In this document: in pieces, positions 44,601-59,600 of the stretch | Layout of the letters: each line of letters opens with the position of its first letter | Position numbering within the stretch: the first letter of the stretch is position 1 | NCBI GenBank assembly: GCA_032718565.1 | Contig: JAVGVS010000165.1 | Coordinates: forward strand, 678,569 to 742,568 | Source: Distichodus sexfasciatus | Lineage: Eukaryota; Chordata; Actinopteri; Characiformes; Distichodontidae | DNA length: 64,000 nt | Direction: 5' to 3' | The notes under the pieces: model-generated | Seen by the model: only the letters and a program-made list of their open reading frames with translations | Database searches by the model: none | Told to the model about the DNA's origin: nothing | Position numbers and translations under genes: made by a program

Positions 44601-47600
44601 GCGAAGGCAAAAAAGCCACAACGCGAAGGTAAAAAAAGCCACAACACGAAGGCAAAAAAAAGCCACAACGCGAAGGCAAAAAAGCCACAACGCGAAGGCA
44701 AAAAAGCCACAATATGAATGGAGAAGGCACAGCACGAATGCAAAAGCCACAACTCAAATGTAAACGTCACAACGCAAATGCAAAAGCCACAACGCGAAGG
44801 CAAAAAAGGCACAACGCGAATGCAAGAAAGCCACAACGCGGAGGCAAAAGCCACAATATAAATGGAGAAGGCACAACACGAATGCAAAAGCCACAACTCA
44901 AATGTAAAAGTCATAACGCAAATGCAAAAGCCACAACGCGAAGGCAAAAAAAGGCACAACGCGAATGCAAAAAATCCACAACGCGAATGCGAAAAGCCAC
45001 AACGCAAATGTGAAAAGCCACAACGCGAAGGCAAAAAAGCCACAACACGAAGGGAGAAAGCCACAACGCGAATGCAAAAAAGCCACAACACGAAGGCAAA
45101 AACCACAACGCAATTGCAAGAGCTGCAACGTGAGTGCAAAAGCAACAACACAAATGCAAAAGCAGCAACGCAAATGCAGAAAGCACTTGAAGTCCTCCGG
45201 TCTGTTATGGCTTTTGCATATGCGCTGTTGCTTCTTCATTTATATTGTGGCTTTTGCGTTGGTGTTGCAGCTCTTGCATTTCCTTTGTGGCGTTTGTAAT
45301 TGGGCTGCGGCTTTTGTTCTCATTTCGCCTTTCGGATTTTTAAAAAAGACTTCAGAACGTATGGCTCAATAATTAGGCATCTATGCGTTTCCAAGCAGGA
45401 AAAGGACAGCGTTGACTCTTTCCAAATGAGCTGCACAACAAGACCCAGGTCGATTCCAGATACGCAGAGGTGACGAGTGGTAAAAAGACAGACTGAATCG
45501 TGGGTGCTTTTCGGCAAGGGCAACGTGGACGCTGTTAACTTAGGGAAGATGGGTCGACAACAACACCAGGCTTCCAGGCCATGTCAGAAAGGAGGGCGGA
45601 ACTGATCTCACACGCCATAAAGTCTATAAAGCTCAGTAGAAACTCCCATTACCGTGTGAACTATGTGAAATCATCGTTTTCTCAGATCAGGAAGCAATAG
45701 TCCGAGAAGTAAAAATTGGCAACCTTCAAACCTTCTTTCCTATGTTTATTTCAAATTGGCCAAGAAGAATTAGTCATGGATTTTAACAGCTAAAACAACA
45801 GGACATTCAAACACAGAGATGTGCTGTACTTTTGTCCATGGTTTGGACCTTTATCCACGTTCTCAGATCCCGAAGAATAAAAATCGAATCTCTTCTAGTT
45901 TTGTGTTTTTAATTGCTATAGATAACTCATAATGAATCCCCCCCCCTGTCTTTAAACGTAACTTTTTTTTGGAACCATTTTTCTCTTGCGTAACAGTGGC
46001 CATTTTGGACAGTTCGGCACGTCTGGATCGGAACGTTTCTCCCAAATCCTTATATTGTGTCAGAAAAGAGAAATGAGAAGGGATTTAGGATCGCAGCGCG
46101 GCGAGCCGTAGTGACTCAACATCCAAATCTTTCCAGCAATGTAACGACCTTCTGGTTGGCAGCCTCCTCGATTCGTTATATAATGCCTTATTGACGGCTG
46201 AAGCAAGAGGCCGCGTCTTCTAGCGTAAAGAATTCATGAGCGTCGCTCCAAGGTGAGTCTTCGTTGCACTTGATGGGCTCACTTTATCCTGTCGAGGGTG
46301 TAAATTCCTCCAGGTAGGTACGGGTTTCACGAATGGTTTCTCGATCTGGACCTGTCATTTTAGATGGTAGAGGTACTCGGGGTCCAGGGTTTAGCCCCAC
46401 GTTAAAGCACCGAGGCCTCGTCGGACGCGGTAGAGAGGTCAGACTAGGATTAGTCGGACAAACTGGCCGTGGTCGCTTGGAGTAAGTGCTTCATAAGCAC
46501 GGGGTCTTACACCCCACTTTTCCGACGATGCCTGAGCGACCTTTCTGTGTTCTGGTACTCGCTATTCTTTGGGGCCTGGCTCATGTTTATCAGCGTGTCC
46601 ACGTCCGTCCGCTAGCTAGAGGTCAGTGCTGACAAGGAGGCCTTCAAAATGATCAAACACTTGTCCTTACTCCAGACTACCCAACGATTTTTCCGTCTTA
46701 CGATGACTAGACATGGCACGATGCCACTTTTTTTATGTCCGATACGATACCGATACTGTAAATGTGGATATCTGCCGATACGATACAAGTCCGATACCGT
46801 CTGAATACATGACTGAGATGATTCTGTTGTGCTTAAGTTTTCCAAACTAAAACGATGTAATAATTACACACCCATTTGTAGGTGCTAAATTATTTATTAT
46901 TAAAATAACGTCTCAAAAACGATGCGTTTAAACACAGTTCTGTGATTTAGTGACGGTCCCTAATCCTGCGGCGCTAAAACCATCAGGAACACGGAGATTG
47001 CGAGCCACAGCTGGTGTCCTTAAGGAAATTAAACGGTATAATCGCGCGGTTTGCTTTTGGCGAACAACAAACCAACTTTACGGCACCGCCACTGCCGACG
47101 CGTAACGAATTGAGCGTGCGCACATTGCGAACAAATACACGGTCCAGCTTTTTGAGTCGTTATCGGACCGATATGCCCTCCACGTATCGCGCCGGTGCCG
47201 TCTCTCGCGGTGACGCTAGCGACGCGACAAAATAGTACAAATATTTGACATTTTCGCGTGACAGGCAAACGTAGCAGCGTGAGCGGCGCGGTGCGGTACC
47301 ATACGTTTGGACGCCGCCTGATATACGCTGATACCTGAAAAAGTGTAAGAAAGTGAATATTGCAGAATTTTTGTTAGCTTGCGCTATCACATCAATATTA
47401 TCAATCAATATTTAATAAGTAGTGTAGTCAATAAACGCGTAAGGAACCCGAATTATTTTATTTGTTCCTGTATTTAAGCTAAATTTGACATCGTGTAACA
47501 TGTGCTGACACGCTTTACATGAGCAGGAGCAATGGATTTTCACACGTTACAAAAAGGAAGGGCTGCGTTTTTCGGCTTAACGCCGGGACGCCAGCGAGTT

Positions 47601-50600
47601 TGGGGTTGGAGCGTATATTTTTTCTGCTGTGTTTTGGTGTTTCAAAGCCCAATTTTAGTCTTCCAAACGTCCAAGTATGTCTCCTGCTGGTAGTGACTGC
47701 TGGTACTGTAGTTTAGCCCGACGGAACTGTTACTTGCCACTCGCAGGGCGTTCGTGGTAAAGTTTTTTTCTTTCCTCTGTCGCCTTCAGGGATCCATATT
47801 CAGCACCCAGGATCCCGACTCGAACAACCTTTTCCTAAGCAGCGCCGTCACTGATGGGATTAAGCTCTGGGATCTTCGGACCACGCGGTAAGCTTCCCGG
47901 TTCCAGGACTGAAGCTCAATTTTTGCAATTTTTTATCCATTGGGTACTTGATTTCTGTAATATTATTTCCCATTCGGTTATTCCATTTCTTAAAAGTCCT
48001 CTATTCACAATCTGCTATGGGCGTCCTATATCAAAGGTGGCATAACTACAGTACATTTACACACCTTCCTCGTTTTGTAATGGGGCTGATGAAGAGTGCG
48101 GCTTACGCTCTTCATTCTTCAAGCTATTATGTCTGGAAACCTTTTCCTGCAAATTCCAAGACGGCGTCGAATTCCGTCCTTCCTTTCCTCGATAAATATT
48201 TGCGCCCGCTTTTCCAGGTCGCGTCCCGGTCAGGTTCGGCTCCCGCGGCTTCGGCGCTAACCGTCCTAGTTCTCCGAGAAGCCTTAAAGAGAAACACATG
48301 GAAGAAGACCTCGCGTTAGAGCGAATAAAGGCTTAATCGTTGCTGACAAGTCCTTTCTTAAAGCACGGCCAATGAAGAAAAATTCCGAAAAGGAAGGACA
48401 TAAAATATAAAAAGGACCTTTAAAACCCAAAAGAATCAATCATTTCTGTCTATAAACGTTTACACGCAAATGCGTAAGCTCTACATGCGACCGACTCTGC
48501 TTTATAATAACGATTTACACCGTTTATCGTTTATTTTCTTACACAACGAGGCACTTTTTCCATCTTTACACTGACTTCTTTCTACAGATTCCATCCAGCA
48601 TGTAACGGCCTTTTTTTTTGGTCCTCCACAGACTTCTTTATATGTATATTTTTTGATGCACGTCACATCATTTCTTAGTGCAAATTTTGCGGCACGGTCC
48701 TATTTGGCATTTGCCCTGTTTAACTGGTTCCTGGCGTCACATCTATGACACTAGCACCGACACGGGAGAATCAGCTGTGAGACGGGCAGCGGAGGAGGTG
48801 TCTGCGCAGAGAGGCTTTCTAAAGACCGGCTTTACAGGAGTCCAGGGTGCTTCTGGTGGGAGTCCAGACTCGCTGCTCTTGCACAAGTCTCCCAAAAGTG
48901 ATGTGCAATGTTTTCCGAGCACAAAGAATAGCAGTCGAAGCATGGACCTGAATGAGAAATCGCGTTGTCGGTAAAAGCTTTGGAGCTTTAAAGCGCAGTA
49001 AAAGTTGACACCGAGGGTCAAGTGCATTACCCTAAATATCGGAGGCGGACAGGGAAAGTGATGGTATTATGAGTATATATTTTTGGAGGCGTGGTACCTT
49101 TTGGCCAGCACTGAACCAGAACCAGTTCTAATATGCCTGCACATACCGTATTGGCAGTAAAAAAAAAAGTGTTCCGAGTTTGTTACATGGAAAAGAATCA
49201 AAAATCTACAGGGAAAAAAAAAAAGCCTGAAGCTGGCAGCCTGTTAGACAGCGTTTCACAGCACGCAAAAACAGGATGTTGCCCCAGAGAGGCAGTAAAA
49301 TAAAGGCTGACCTTTACATTGTTAGACTTAATTTTTCTCTCTGGTGTGCAGCAAAACCCCCCCCACCAAAAAAACCTGCATGCCTGTCTGGCCAACTTTA
49401 TTAACGGATTTTAACGCCGCACGAATTTATGTGCTCGGCGCTCTCGCGCGATAACGTTAATGCCAACCGGGCCTCGTTAGATGTAAATCTCTGGTTTATA
49501 GCTGCTTTAAGATAGGTTAATGTTCCCTCGGTGAATTTCCAAATTATCTCTGCAAATACACACGCGTAATCCTCCATGTAATGCCTCTCCCGTAAATGCC
49601 TACTGTGCACTGGAAAACCGGAAAATTCCACTGGAAATTCAAGTTTTGCATCAAATCCGCTGCGTAGGTTAGATATTTGAGTCCGAAACTGCTGCGTAAT
49701 CGCCGTTTTGTTTAGTTTTTTTGATACAAGCACATTGCTTGTAAAGTTATACATGTCGTTTTTTCCATAATAGATTGATGGTTATATGAAAGAGCTCTGC
49801 TCTGGTGTTAAAAGATGCCCTGGTTTCCTATTTTTTATAAAAGTGTCATCGTTAGGCGTACACATAGACAAATGTGCCTTAAGGGGGAGAGTAACCAGGA
49901 AACTGCAGTACAGAAGGTTCCTGCACATTCAATCAACGTCACGAAAAATGGCAGAAGAAAGGGTAAGCTACTTTTTTTGATATTAGGTTCATTTGGAAAA
50001 CATCTGCAGCTGTGTTTTAACCACACTTCTTTTTGTTCTGCGCCATAATTATGATGATGAAGCTAACTTCTGTTCCGTAAGTGTACCCACCCCTGCGGCG
50101 TCCAGCAGATTTGCCGCCGTCCCCCCACTTTTCGCATCTAGTAAAAAAACATAAGCTCCGCACTGTCTCTCTCACACACACACACAGAAAGACATTCTTG
50201 CTGAATGTCTTAACTTTGTAAGAACAATTTTTTTTTTGAGCTTTTTCTTTATTTCTTTTCATATTTCTACAGAACCAAACATTCATCGACATAGAACCAC
50301 TTAAATTAAGATACAAGTAAAAGACAGAGGAGGAAAAAAAAACCACACACACACATCAGAGACAAATAAATATACCAAAAAGGGAGTTTGTACATTTTCA
50401 ATCTCAAAGGGGCAAAACATTTTTAATATTTTATTATGGTAATGGTTTTCTTACACTAACTCGTGTTCCTTCACATAAATATCGAGCTACACAGTTCCAC
50501 CTCTGTTCAAAAGTATCCATTTTTAGTTGTAGACCTGCAGTCATTCTCTCCATTGTATAAACATTTTTCAGTCTCTGTACCCACTGAGTTGTAGACGGTG

Positions 50601-53600
50601 ATTACGTTTCCTTCCAGTTTACAGTTATCATTTTCTTGGCGATAAGAGTAAGAGTAAGAGTATCCTTAAGATGTATCTTTGGTCTACATTATGTGCCTCT
50701 CTGGGTATTGCACCCAAGATGAATATCAGTGGATCCGGCGGGATATTAATTTGTAGGATTTGCTTTATTTCTACTTTAATTCTCATCCAGAATCCTTGGA
50801 TTATTGGGCAATCCCAAAAGATATGAGTATGATCTCCTATTTTCCCACATTTTCTCCAGCGTAATTCCACATGTGGTTCTTTAACATAAGACGAAATTAT
50901 AAGAGGAGTATTAAAATACCTGACTTTTAATTTCCATAGTTGGCTATTAATTCCATTATGGCAATTTGTACACAACTCTTCCCACAAATCATCTGTAATT
51001 ACAACATTTAATTCAAGTTCCCATTTTTCTTTAATATTTCCTGTGTTTTCCATGGTTTCATTTATAAGTCTTTTATACAAATCAGGTATGTTTTTATGTT
51101 GGAAAATGGTTCTCCACAATACTAATAAAGTAATCTTCTATCCTATTTGGGTTTTTACTAACCATTTCTTTTTCCTTATGATTTGTGATATAACGCCGTA
51201 TTTGAGAATATCTATACAAGTCTTTAGATGGGAGCTGAGATTGTTCCTGAAGTTGGCTAAATGACTTGAGCTCTGTCCCATTAAATAGTAAAATAATTGT
51301 ATTAAGACCTCTGCTGGCCCATCTGTTAAACCCGCTGTCCCACATAGTAGGAGGAAATTCTATATTGCTCGCTATTGGCATGGCCCTTGAAACTGACAGT
51401 GGGCCCCCCAGTTTTTTCCTAACCGTTGTCCAAACCTTTGTAGTATGGTTTATCCAGACATTTTCAATTTTAAATTTATAAACAGATTTCTCATTAATAA
51501 AAGGCAGTGTTAATAGAGGTATGCCCTTAGCTGTACTTTGTTCTATCTGGACCCACCCAGATTCCTGATCATTTCTAAGACATGTCACCACTGCATTTAA
51601 CTGTGCGGCCCAATAATAATATTTAAGATTTGCTAGGCCCAGGCCCCCCTTTTCTTTTGGAAGCAGCAGAGCTTTAAATGTAAGAACAGATTTAAGGGAA
51701 AAACTTCATCAAATATTGGTGAATGAGGCCCACAGACCCTGCGTCGCTGTCCTGTCGATAGACCTGCAACCTACGTTTTTTTTTAAGTCTTGTGCATGAG
51801 ATCAAAGCTAAGTAGCAATGATCTTTGACTTGGCACTGTCAGTCTTGTTTGTCTTGTAAATCCCCCCCAGCACCATCAGGAGAGTTTTAACTGCTGGATC
51901 CAGTTTTTACAGAGCCTTCGTTGCCCTGGACAAAGGTCCCTAATAGGCGTTGTTGATTTTGAATGAAACTTTTATGGCCAGCGCCATTTGAACTTAACCT
52001 TTTGGAAACCTCTCGCGATTTATGGCCAAGTCTTAAGTCGTACAAAGACACATTTCATGGTCTTGTTGCTTTACAAAACACAGGAGGATGTTCGACCCCC
52101 AACTCCCAACCCCCTCAAAAAAAAAACAACTTTGTACAGCGTTAGCTTCATTAGCAATGCACTAAACATGGTAAAGACATTACACACAGAAACGTAGTAT
52201 CTAGATAGCGTTTGGCTTGTGCGTATATCCTGTGTTTCCTTTCACAGTGATTTAACACGGTCCCTTTGAGACATTTTGGAAGCTGATTCAGAGTCTGCTT
52301 TTAAGTAGCAAAGGGCCCCACAATGGCTCTCACACAATAGGAAAACAACCCGGTCTTTAATCCTTGTTAAAGGAGTGAACAAGCTACATATGTCATACTT
52401 TAAGCCCCTGAGGCCCTGCTTGCACTGCTGAGTAAAATAGTACTTAACTAAAATGAGCTACTAACTAGCTTAACTGTTGTTTTAAACTCTGTAGCTTTTC
52501 CAGTAACAAATTTTTTACTCTCTAGCTCCAACTCGCCTTTGAAACCTTATACTGACTTGACACAAAATTGCTTGCCAAATAGTGAGCTTGCACCAACTTA
52601 TAGTAGTTGTCATACGTTGATGCAGGCTCACTGTTTGACCCGGAGTAAGACCCTGCCAAATAGTGAGCCTGCATCAAGTTCTAGTAGTAGTTATATGTTG
52701 ATGCAGGCTCACTATTTGACCCGAGTAAGACTTTGCCAAACAGTGAGCCTGCATCAAGTTCTAGCAGTTGTTATACATTTATGCAGGCTCACTATTTGAC
52801 CCTAAGTAAGACCTTGCCAAATACTGAGTCTGCATCACGTTCTAATAGTTGTCGTTCATTGATGCAGGCTCACTATTTGACCCGAGTAAGACCTTGCCAA
52901 ATAGTGAGCTTCCTTTAAGTTATAGCAGTTGTCATATGTTGATGCAGGCTCACTATTTGACTTGAGTAAGATCCTGCCAAATAGTGAGCCTACATCAAGT
53001 TCTAACAGTTGTCATACATTGATGCAGGCTCACTATTTGAACCAAGTAAGACCTTGCCAGATAGTGAGCCTGCATCGAGTTTTGTTGTGACGTGATCCCC
53101 CTTTCATTTGGAATGATTCCTTTGATATCTGATTAAATCAGTGTATATTTGTTATTTCATCAGACATTCTGATCTTTTGTTGTAGGTGCGTTCGCCGGTA
53201 CGAGTGCCACCCCAATCGGCGCTGCTGGTGTAACGTGGCCGTGTCACCCTGTGGAAATTATATCGCCACTGGCTCTGAAGACAGCTGTGTGAGTGCTACA
53301 TAATGACCTAAAATCCTGACCACAACCAGTTTTCTATTTCCATGTAGCTTCGTGTTGCTTTATAGAGTCACCCTCATCGCGTCACAAGTTACGGAGAGAG
53401 GGATTTGAGATCATTTTTAAGGTATCAGTTATTCTGAGTATCAGGTGTTTTGCCGTCTTCAAATGGCCCGGCCGTGTGCATGCACGTGTTGTGTTGGGGG
53501 AAAGCACTGGAATAACATATGCACATTGATAGCCGTTATTAATCGCTGGAAGCCGGGCGGAGCGGCGGCGAGGATCTCCGCCGAGAGCTCCCTTCCCTCT

Positions 53601-56600
53601 TTCCAGCATTTCTTGGAAGCTGGCAAAGTAAAGATTAGTCAGATACTCCACCGTTATTTGCACGCGCCATGAGAGTTTTCCAAAGCTGGAGGCGCTTGTG
53701 CTTGTGCTAATATTTCACAGGCCAATCACAGAAGAGAATCCTCCTGCAGAACGGTTAGAAATATCGAATGACGCTGTTTCTCATTCTTATAGCAAACCCA
53801 TCGACCTCTTTTCTAGTAGAGCCAAATCGAATAACGAGATTGTTACTACATGTATGGACGTTTGTATGAATATGTAGCGATGTGGGAAAGATGGCTGCTT
53901 TTGACAGGCGTTAAATCAAGACAGCAGCAACTTATAGGCATGGAAGATGTTAAACATGCATCAGCACATCGATTACGTTAATTAACAGTACGTTAATTTT
54001 TGGTGGCCGTAAAATAACATTTTTTATCCTGCAATTTCTTCTTTAGGTCTATTTGTATGACATACGAAGTAGCCGTTTCCTGCACAAGCTTCAGAGGCAG
54101 TCTGACATTGTTCTGAGCGTGGCTTTTAACCCAGCCAAACCAGAGGTAAAAAAAAACTAAAAATTATCTTGTACTCTTCACTTTTCTCTCTAAGAGTAGT
54201 CTTTTTTTGTATCTTTGCAATATCACTGCAACAACACTTTATGGTGATACCGCTCATAAAAGAACTTTCACGTACTGGCAAATGACACAAGAATTCCTGA
54301 ACCAGACATCGCACGGTTTCAGCAAGGAAACGTGCTTTGGCTAATTCCGTGTGGGATAGAAGGCAGCCTTTCCCATACTTGTGGTCAGCCAGGAGCAGGT
54401 TTTAAAGAAGTCTGGCATTCCTCTTGTTCCCAGTGCTGATCCCAAGACCTGGCTGTCGGTTCACTAGAAACCGCCTGTCTCTGTTCCACCAGGACCATCA
54501 GTTCCAGTTCTCTTCTGGGAGTTTCAAGTAGCACACGAAAGGTCTACTCCTGGTCTAATATGTTTTTAAATGTCTATGCGTGTCTATATATAGACATTTC
54601 TACACACGGGTCACTTGATTTGGCACGTTCAACCTCCTGTTAACGCAACCAGATCATCTGGAAATGTTTTCAAAAATAAATAAAATAAAATCATCTTTAA
54701 AAAGGGATTTCAGCAGTGAAACAGGATTGCATGTCACGGACCACCAGCAATGCCACCGCGGCCCACTAGGGTGCAGCGGACCACTGTTGAATGCCCTCGA
54801 TATAATCGATTGCGGTCTGCCACTGCATCGATGCAGAATCATTCACGTTTGGCGCGATTATGTGATTAATTTTAACACCCCTAGTGGGCAGCTTTTTTGG
54901 GGGAGCGCCCGGCAAGCAGTACCTTGCTCACGAGTACCTCAGCGGTAGCTTTACCGGTCCGAGACTTAAACCACCGACTTTCCGATCACAAGGCCAACTC
55001 CAGCAATCAAAATTTATATGATTTCATGGCTTAGGATATAATTTTTCCATCGAAACCAAAACGTGTCTTGCAACGGTGTAAACTCGAACGTCCCCCACAT
55101 ATGTTGCTCGTATGTTGAGGATGTGGGTGTGTGTGAGGGGTGGGGGTTAGGATGTAGTAGCTCTGTCTGACAGTGTGAGTTGTTGGTAGGATTACTTGTC
55201 TCTAGGAAAAGCCCGAACCAGATGCAGCGTTCCATTCTTCTGTCTTTTTCCGAAATGGCATCCGCAACTTCAAAGCACAGTCTTGTGCCGGGCTGTGCAC
55301 CTGTTCGAATTTTACACCTTCGCTATGCGTGTGTTGCTGTAAAATATTGCTAGGGCATGCCATGTGGAGCTCAAGCGCCTGCCCTTTTGGCCTTTGTCTC
55401 GAAATGTGCAAATGTATTGTTTTCAGGTTCTCATATTGATTAGCAGAAGTTGATTTTGACTCTCAGTTACTCACCATTAGGGCTAGGGGTGTCCCCAACA
55501 TTCATGTCTTATCGGTGTCCCTTCCCCATCCGCATGGTGTCACGGTGCCTATTTAATCGCCGCGCCTATTGCACTTCCGCTGTACATTTTAGGGTCTTTG
55601 GAATGCACCGCTTTGCCTTCTCCTGAGCTCTTTTGCTTTCCAGCTACTTAGAATGGAAGTGGAAATTTTTGCATTGGCTTGATAACCGAGCCCTGTCTTC
55701 TGTAAACACACACTTCATCAGTCAACATGCGCCATCTCCGCATCCACACATTTCCTCATGTCGAACTTGGCGAAGGGCTGGACATATTTCTAAAAGCGAG
55801 GATTAAAGGAGAATGTAAAGGGCCAATTTTTAGAATCGAGCTTTGACGGAAAACACATTTCGTTTTTCGGCATTTTGTTGCAGTAGTATTTTTTTTTGTC
55901 TTGTCCGTTTGTAGAGTGAAACATGGTAACCAAACACCATGCACCAAGATGAGTCGTGGAGCTCTAAGGAAGCAGCAGTGCGGCTGCTTCGTAACACGTA
56001 ATGCAGACCTGCGGTCCCATCCTACCTCTGGCGTAACCACCACTGGGACCAATGAGCTAAACACGGTTTGGACCTGAGACCTCAAATGTACTGGGACTTC
56101 CACCCAAATTTTTTGGCATGCCGTTCCTTTCTGGGGGGGGTTTTCAATCTCCAGTCGTTAAAAGCAAAAAGCAAATCTTACATAATACTGAAAAGAAAGG
56201 TCAGTGTTATCTTTATGCCTTTTAGGGCACAGTTCCTCTGCTCTCTTAATTATTCACGCTGACGTTTTAAGCAGCGGTGTCCAAACCTTTGCTTTTTATC
56301 CCACATACCTAGGTGCAGCTATAAGGTACTTTTGAATTATACTTCAAAGCAGAGGATTTACTACACGTCAGTAACTTCATCTCTTTACTACATTTTTTTG
56401 TTCTCCCGACCTCTCGGCCCGTCCTCCCCGGTCATGTTTTTGTCTAATAATTTATTCTAGCCCCAAGCCCATAAAACTTACCTTGCACTATTGAGAATCC
56501 CATTCCTCTCATATTTGGGGATTAACTATTGAAGGTACCGGTTGAGGATCAGTAGCAGAGATGAGCCTCTAAGGGTGTTTTCACAGATAGTCCTCTTTAA

Positions 56601-59600
56601 AGGAACCGAACTCAATCCTCTACAAGTGGTCCAAAAAGTGGACCAACAGAAAGGGAACTCATTTCTTTTGATGTTCACACTGTGAGTCGATTTGAAAGGG
56701 GACTCGGTTATCTTTCTGGGCCACTTCAGCTCAGATGGAGCCTCAGTCCTTTTTCTGTTCATACTTCATTCTTATGGAGCTCTCAGACCTTTACTGCTTT
56801 GCATTCTGGGCACTTTTCACTTCGAACAAAAACTGTCGAAGCGAACCGGGAGCGCTTTGTGTTCATAAGGCGCCAGTTAAACGAACCGCGCCGCGGACTT
56901 AAAGCGAACCGGACTGAGACCATCTCTCGTTTGGTGTGTTCACCTACAGTATGCCTAAAAAATGCTGACTGATCGATCTGAGTTCGCTTTGAGGGCTGAA
57001 ACAGACCAAGTGTGAAAACACCTTAAGGGTCCGTCATGTAAGAATAGTTTCAGTGTTGAACAGTAAGATAAGTAAAAACAGTAACAAACCCAACATCTTG
57101 TATAAATCCATGTCTTGTCCTTGTAAACCACAAACACACCAGTTCCAAAGTTCCAACTACAGTGAGTTATCCCACTTGTCAGTGGATCGTAACATGATTC
57201 CAGACAGCTGACAGAATAAAACAACATGGTGGTTTACCAGTCATCGTTCTTTTGTCAAAGCCAGACCTTCGGGAAATAAGCACGTGAACCGAGCCAGATT
57301 TCAAGCCGCTCATTAAATCAGTGGCGAGAAACTCCCAGGACTACCGATCACAAATCTATAGACAGAAAACTCTTAACCGAAGCCTGGAAAATAGAAAACT
57401 CGTCCTTTGGATTCGGAGTGTATTGGGGAATATCATTTCCTTGAAGAAAATAGGATGCTGCTCTTGAAAAATATTTGAATAATTCAATATGTTTCAATTT
57501 GAAAGCAAAGAGCTTTAAGGGCTTTAGTGGCTGTGGGGAAGATTTGCCGCAAACCTGCTTGTTATAAAACAGGGATTATTTCCTATTTCTTCCCTACATT
57601 TTCGCCACCGTAATCCCATTTGGTCTAGCCAGAGGATGAGACTAGAGGGTGAGGGCCAAGATTAATGGTACAGCTGACTGCAGTTTAGTCCAAGACTAGG
57701 CTCAAGAAACCAGCTGAAAGGCGACCAGTTTCTATGAACATGATTAAACGTATGCCTAGGCTAGCTTTGAGTTTCACTGGTGAGTCTCCACTGTTACTGC
57801 AGTTTAGTCCAAGACTAGGCTTGGCCAGTAGGCCAGTTTCCCGGACTATGATGAAACCTATGCCTAGACTAGTTGGGAGTTTTAGGGCCATTTTCCCTGT
57901 CTAAGATTAAGCCTAGTCCTAGACTAACTTTGACATTCAGTGCTAAATCTATATTGGCACTACAGCTTAATCTTAATCCATGAAGAAGAAACCAGCCCTT
58001 AGTGTTGAGTCTCCATTGTTTAGTCCAAGGCATTGTTTAGTCCATTGTTTAGTCCAAGGTTAAGCTTAATCTATGATAAAGAAACCAGACAAAAGGGGGG
58101 AAGTTTCTCTGAATATGATTAAGCCTATGCCTCAACTTTGAGTTTCAGTGTTATGTCTCTATTGTTACTGCAGTTTAGTCCAAACCTAGGCTTAAACCAC
58201 GATCGTTTCAATGGTGCGAAGACGAATTTCAGTCCACAAGAACAGTCAAAGGGTCCTCGGGAAAGGGTCTGTTTGAGAACCTCCCCCCACCCATAGCCCT
58301 ATTTCATCATGAGAATGTGATTATTGTGCGCACAAAGTACTGACCTGCTCCAGAACGCGTTAGAGATAAGCACTGAACATTCCTGCCAAAGATGAAGTCA
58401 TATTTGCACATGGAAAAAATATTTTTTTTTTCACTTTCTCAACACGACACCCACTTGAAATGTGTTAAAATAAAACAAAGGTACAGGGGAGAATAAATTA
58501 AGGAAAGAATGGGGTCTTGGAAAATAATATTTGCGTGAAAATAGATAAAGAAAACTATTAAGAAACTTGGGAGTTGAACTTAAGTTGAACCTCCTCTTCT
58601 GAGCTTTTCAGAAAATCAACATCTGTCCACCACATCTGTTCCCAGATGCCACAGTAGGGCCTTTTGTAATGTCATCTTGGTTCGGATTTGGAATTAGTTT
58701 GGAAATAGACGTATATTCAGTTACTAAAATCTAATATAAAACATAAATCCACCTTTAAGAAGCCTGTTTCATCCAACCAAGGCCTGGCGTCAACTCATTT
58801 CTGGACAGATGCACGCAGCTTGACCGGTCTTCTGGGGAGAGAGCTAGAAAGAGGACGAGAGAGACAGACAAGAGTCCATCCAGACATCATTTATCAACTG
58901 GTTCGGATGTTGCTGTGAAAGTTAGTGCGGGAGTGTGACCTCTTTTTGACACCAGCAGCTGTCTGTAGGGAAGTGTAAAAGCGCCATTCAGTCTCCCACT
59001 TCACTCTGAGTGTGAGCCTGACCGATGGCCAGCTGCTGAATGGCTAATAAAACTACGCATTTCCTCCCTTCCTACACTGGAAAAAAAAAGTTATTTGTGA
59101 CCTTCTGACGTTTTAGATAAATCCATGTTTCACAAAATTCGCTCTGGCCTCCTTTAGGCTGATTCCTTGATTGTTGATTAAGCCTAGTCTCGGACTAAAC
59201 TGCAGTAAGAATGGAGACTCAGCACTGATGAAACTCAAAGCTAGTCTAGGCATAATCCTAACCACAGTCTTGGAAACTGACCCCCTTTCAGCTGGTTTCT
59301 TGATCTTGGTTTAAGCCTAGTCTTGGACTAAACTGCAGTAGCGATGGAGACTCACCACCACCAGTCTTTTTTTTCAGTGTCATCAGGTTAATGCCTCTAT
59401 ATTCCACTGAGAAATAATCCATTGCAGTGCGTCACATTGGCACTGACCCGCACTCATCTTCTTCTTGCTTTTGTCATCCCTCGTTATTTCCCCATTCACC
59501 TAGCAACCACCTACCAACACCTTAGCATCCACCTAACAACACCATAGAAACCACTATAACAATGTAGCAACCACCCAGCAATGCCATAGAAACCACTATA

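Noticed and set aside
44455..45372. Several long overlapping open frames on both strands (up to 204 codons), rich in KATTRRQK- or LWLFCLRVVAF-like repeats
   Set aside because: They are produced by the 22-bp minisatellite, which happens to lack stops in several frames; no independent coding evidence.
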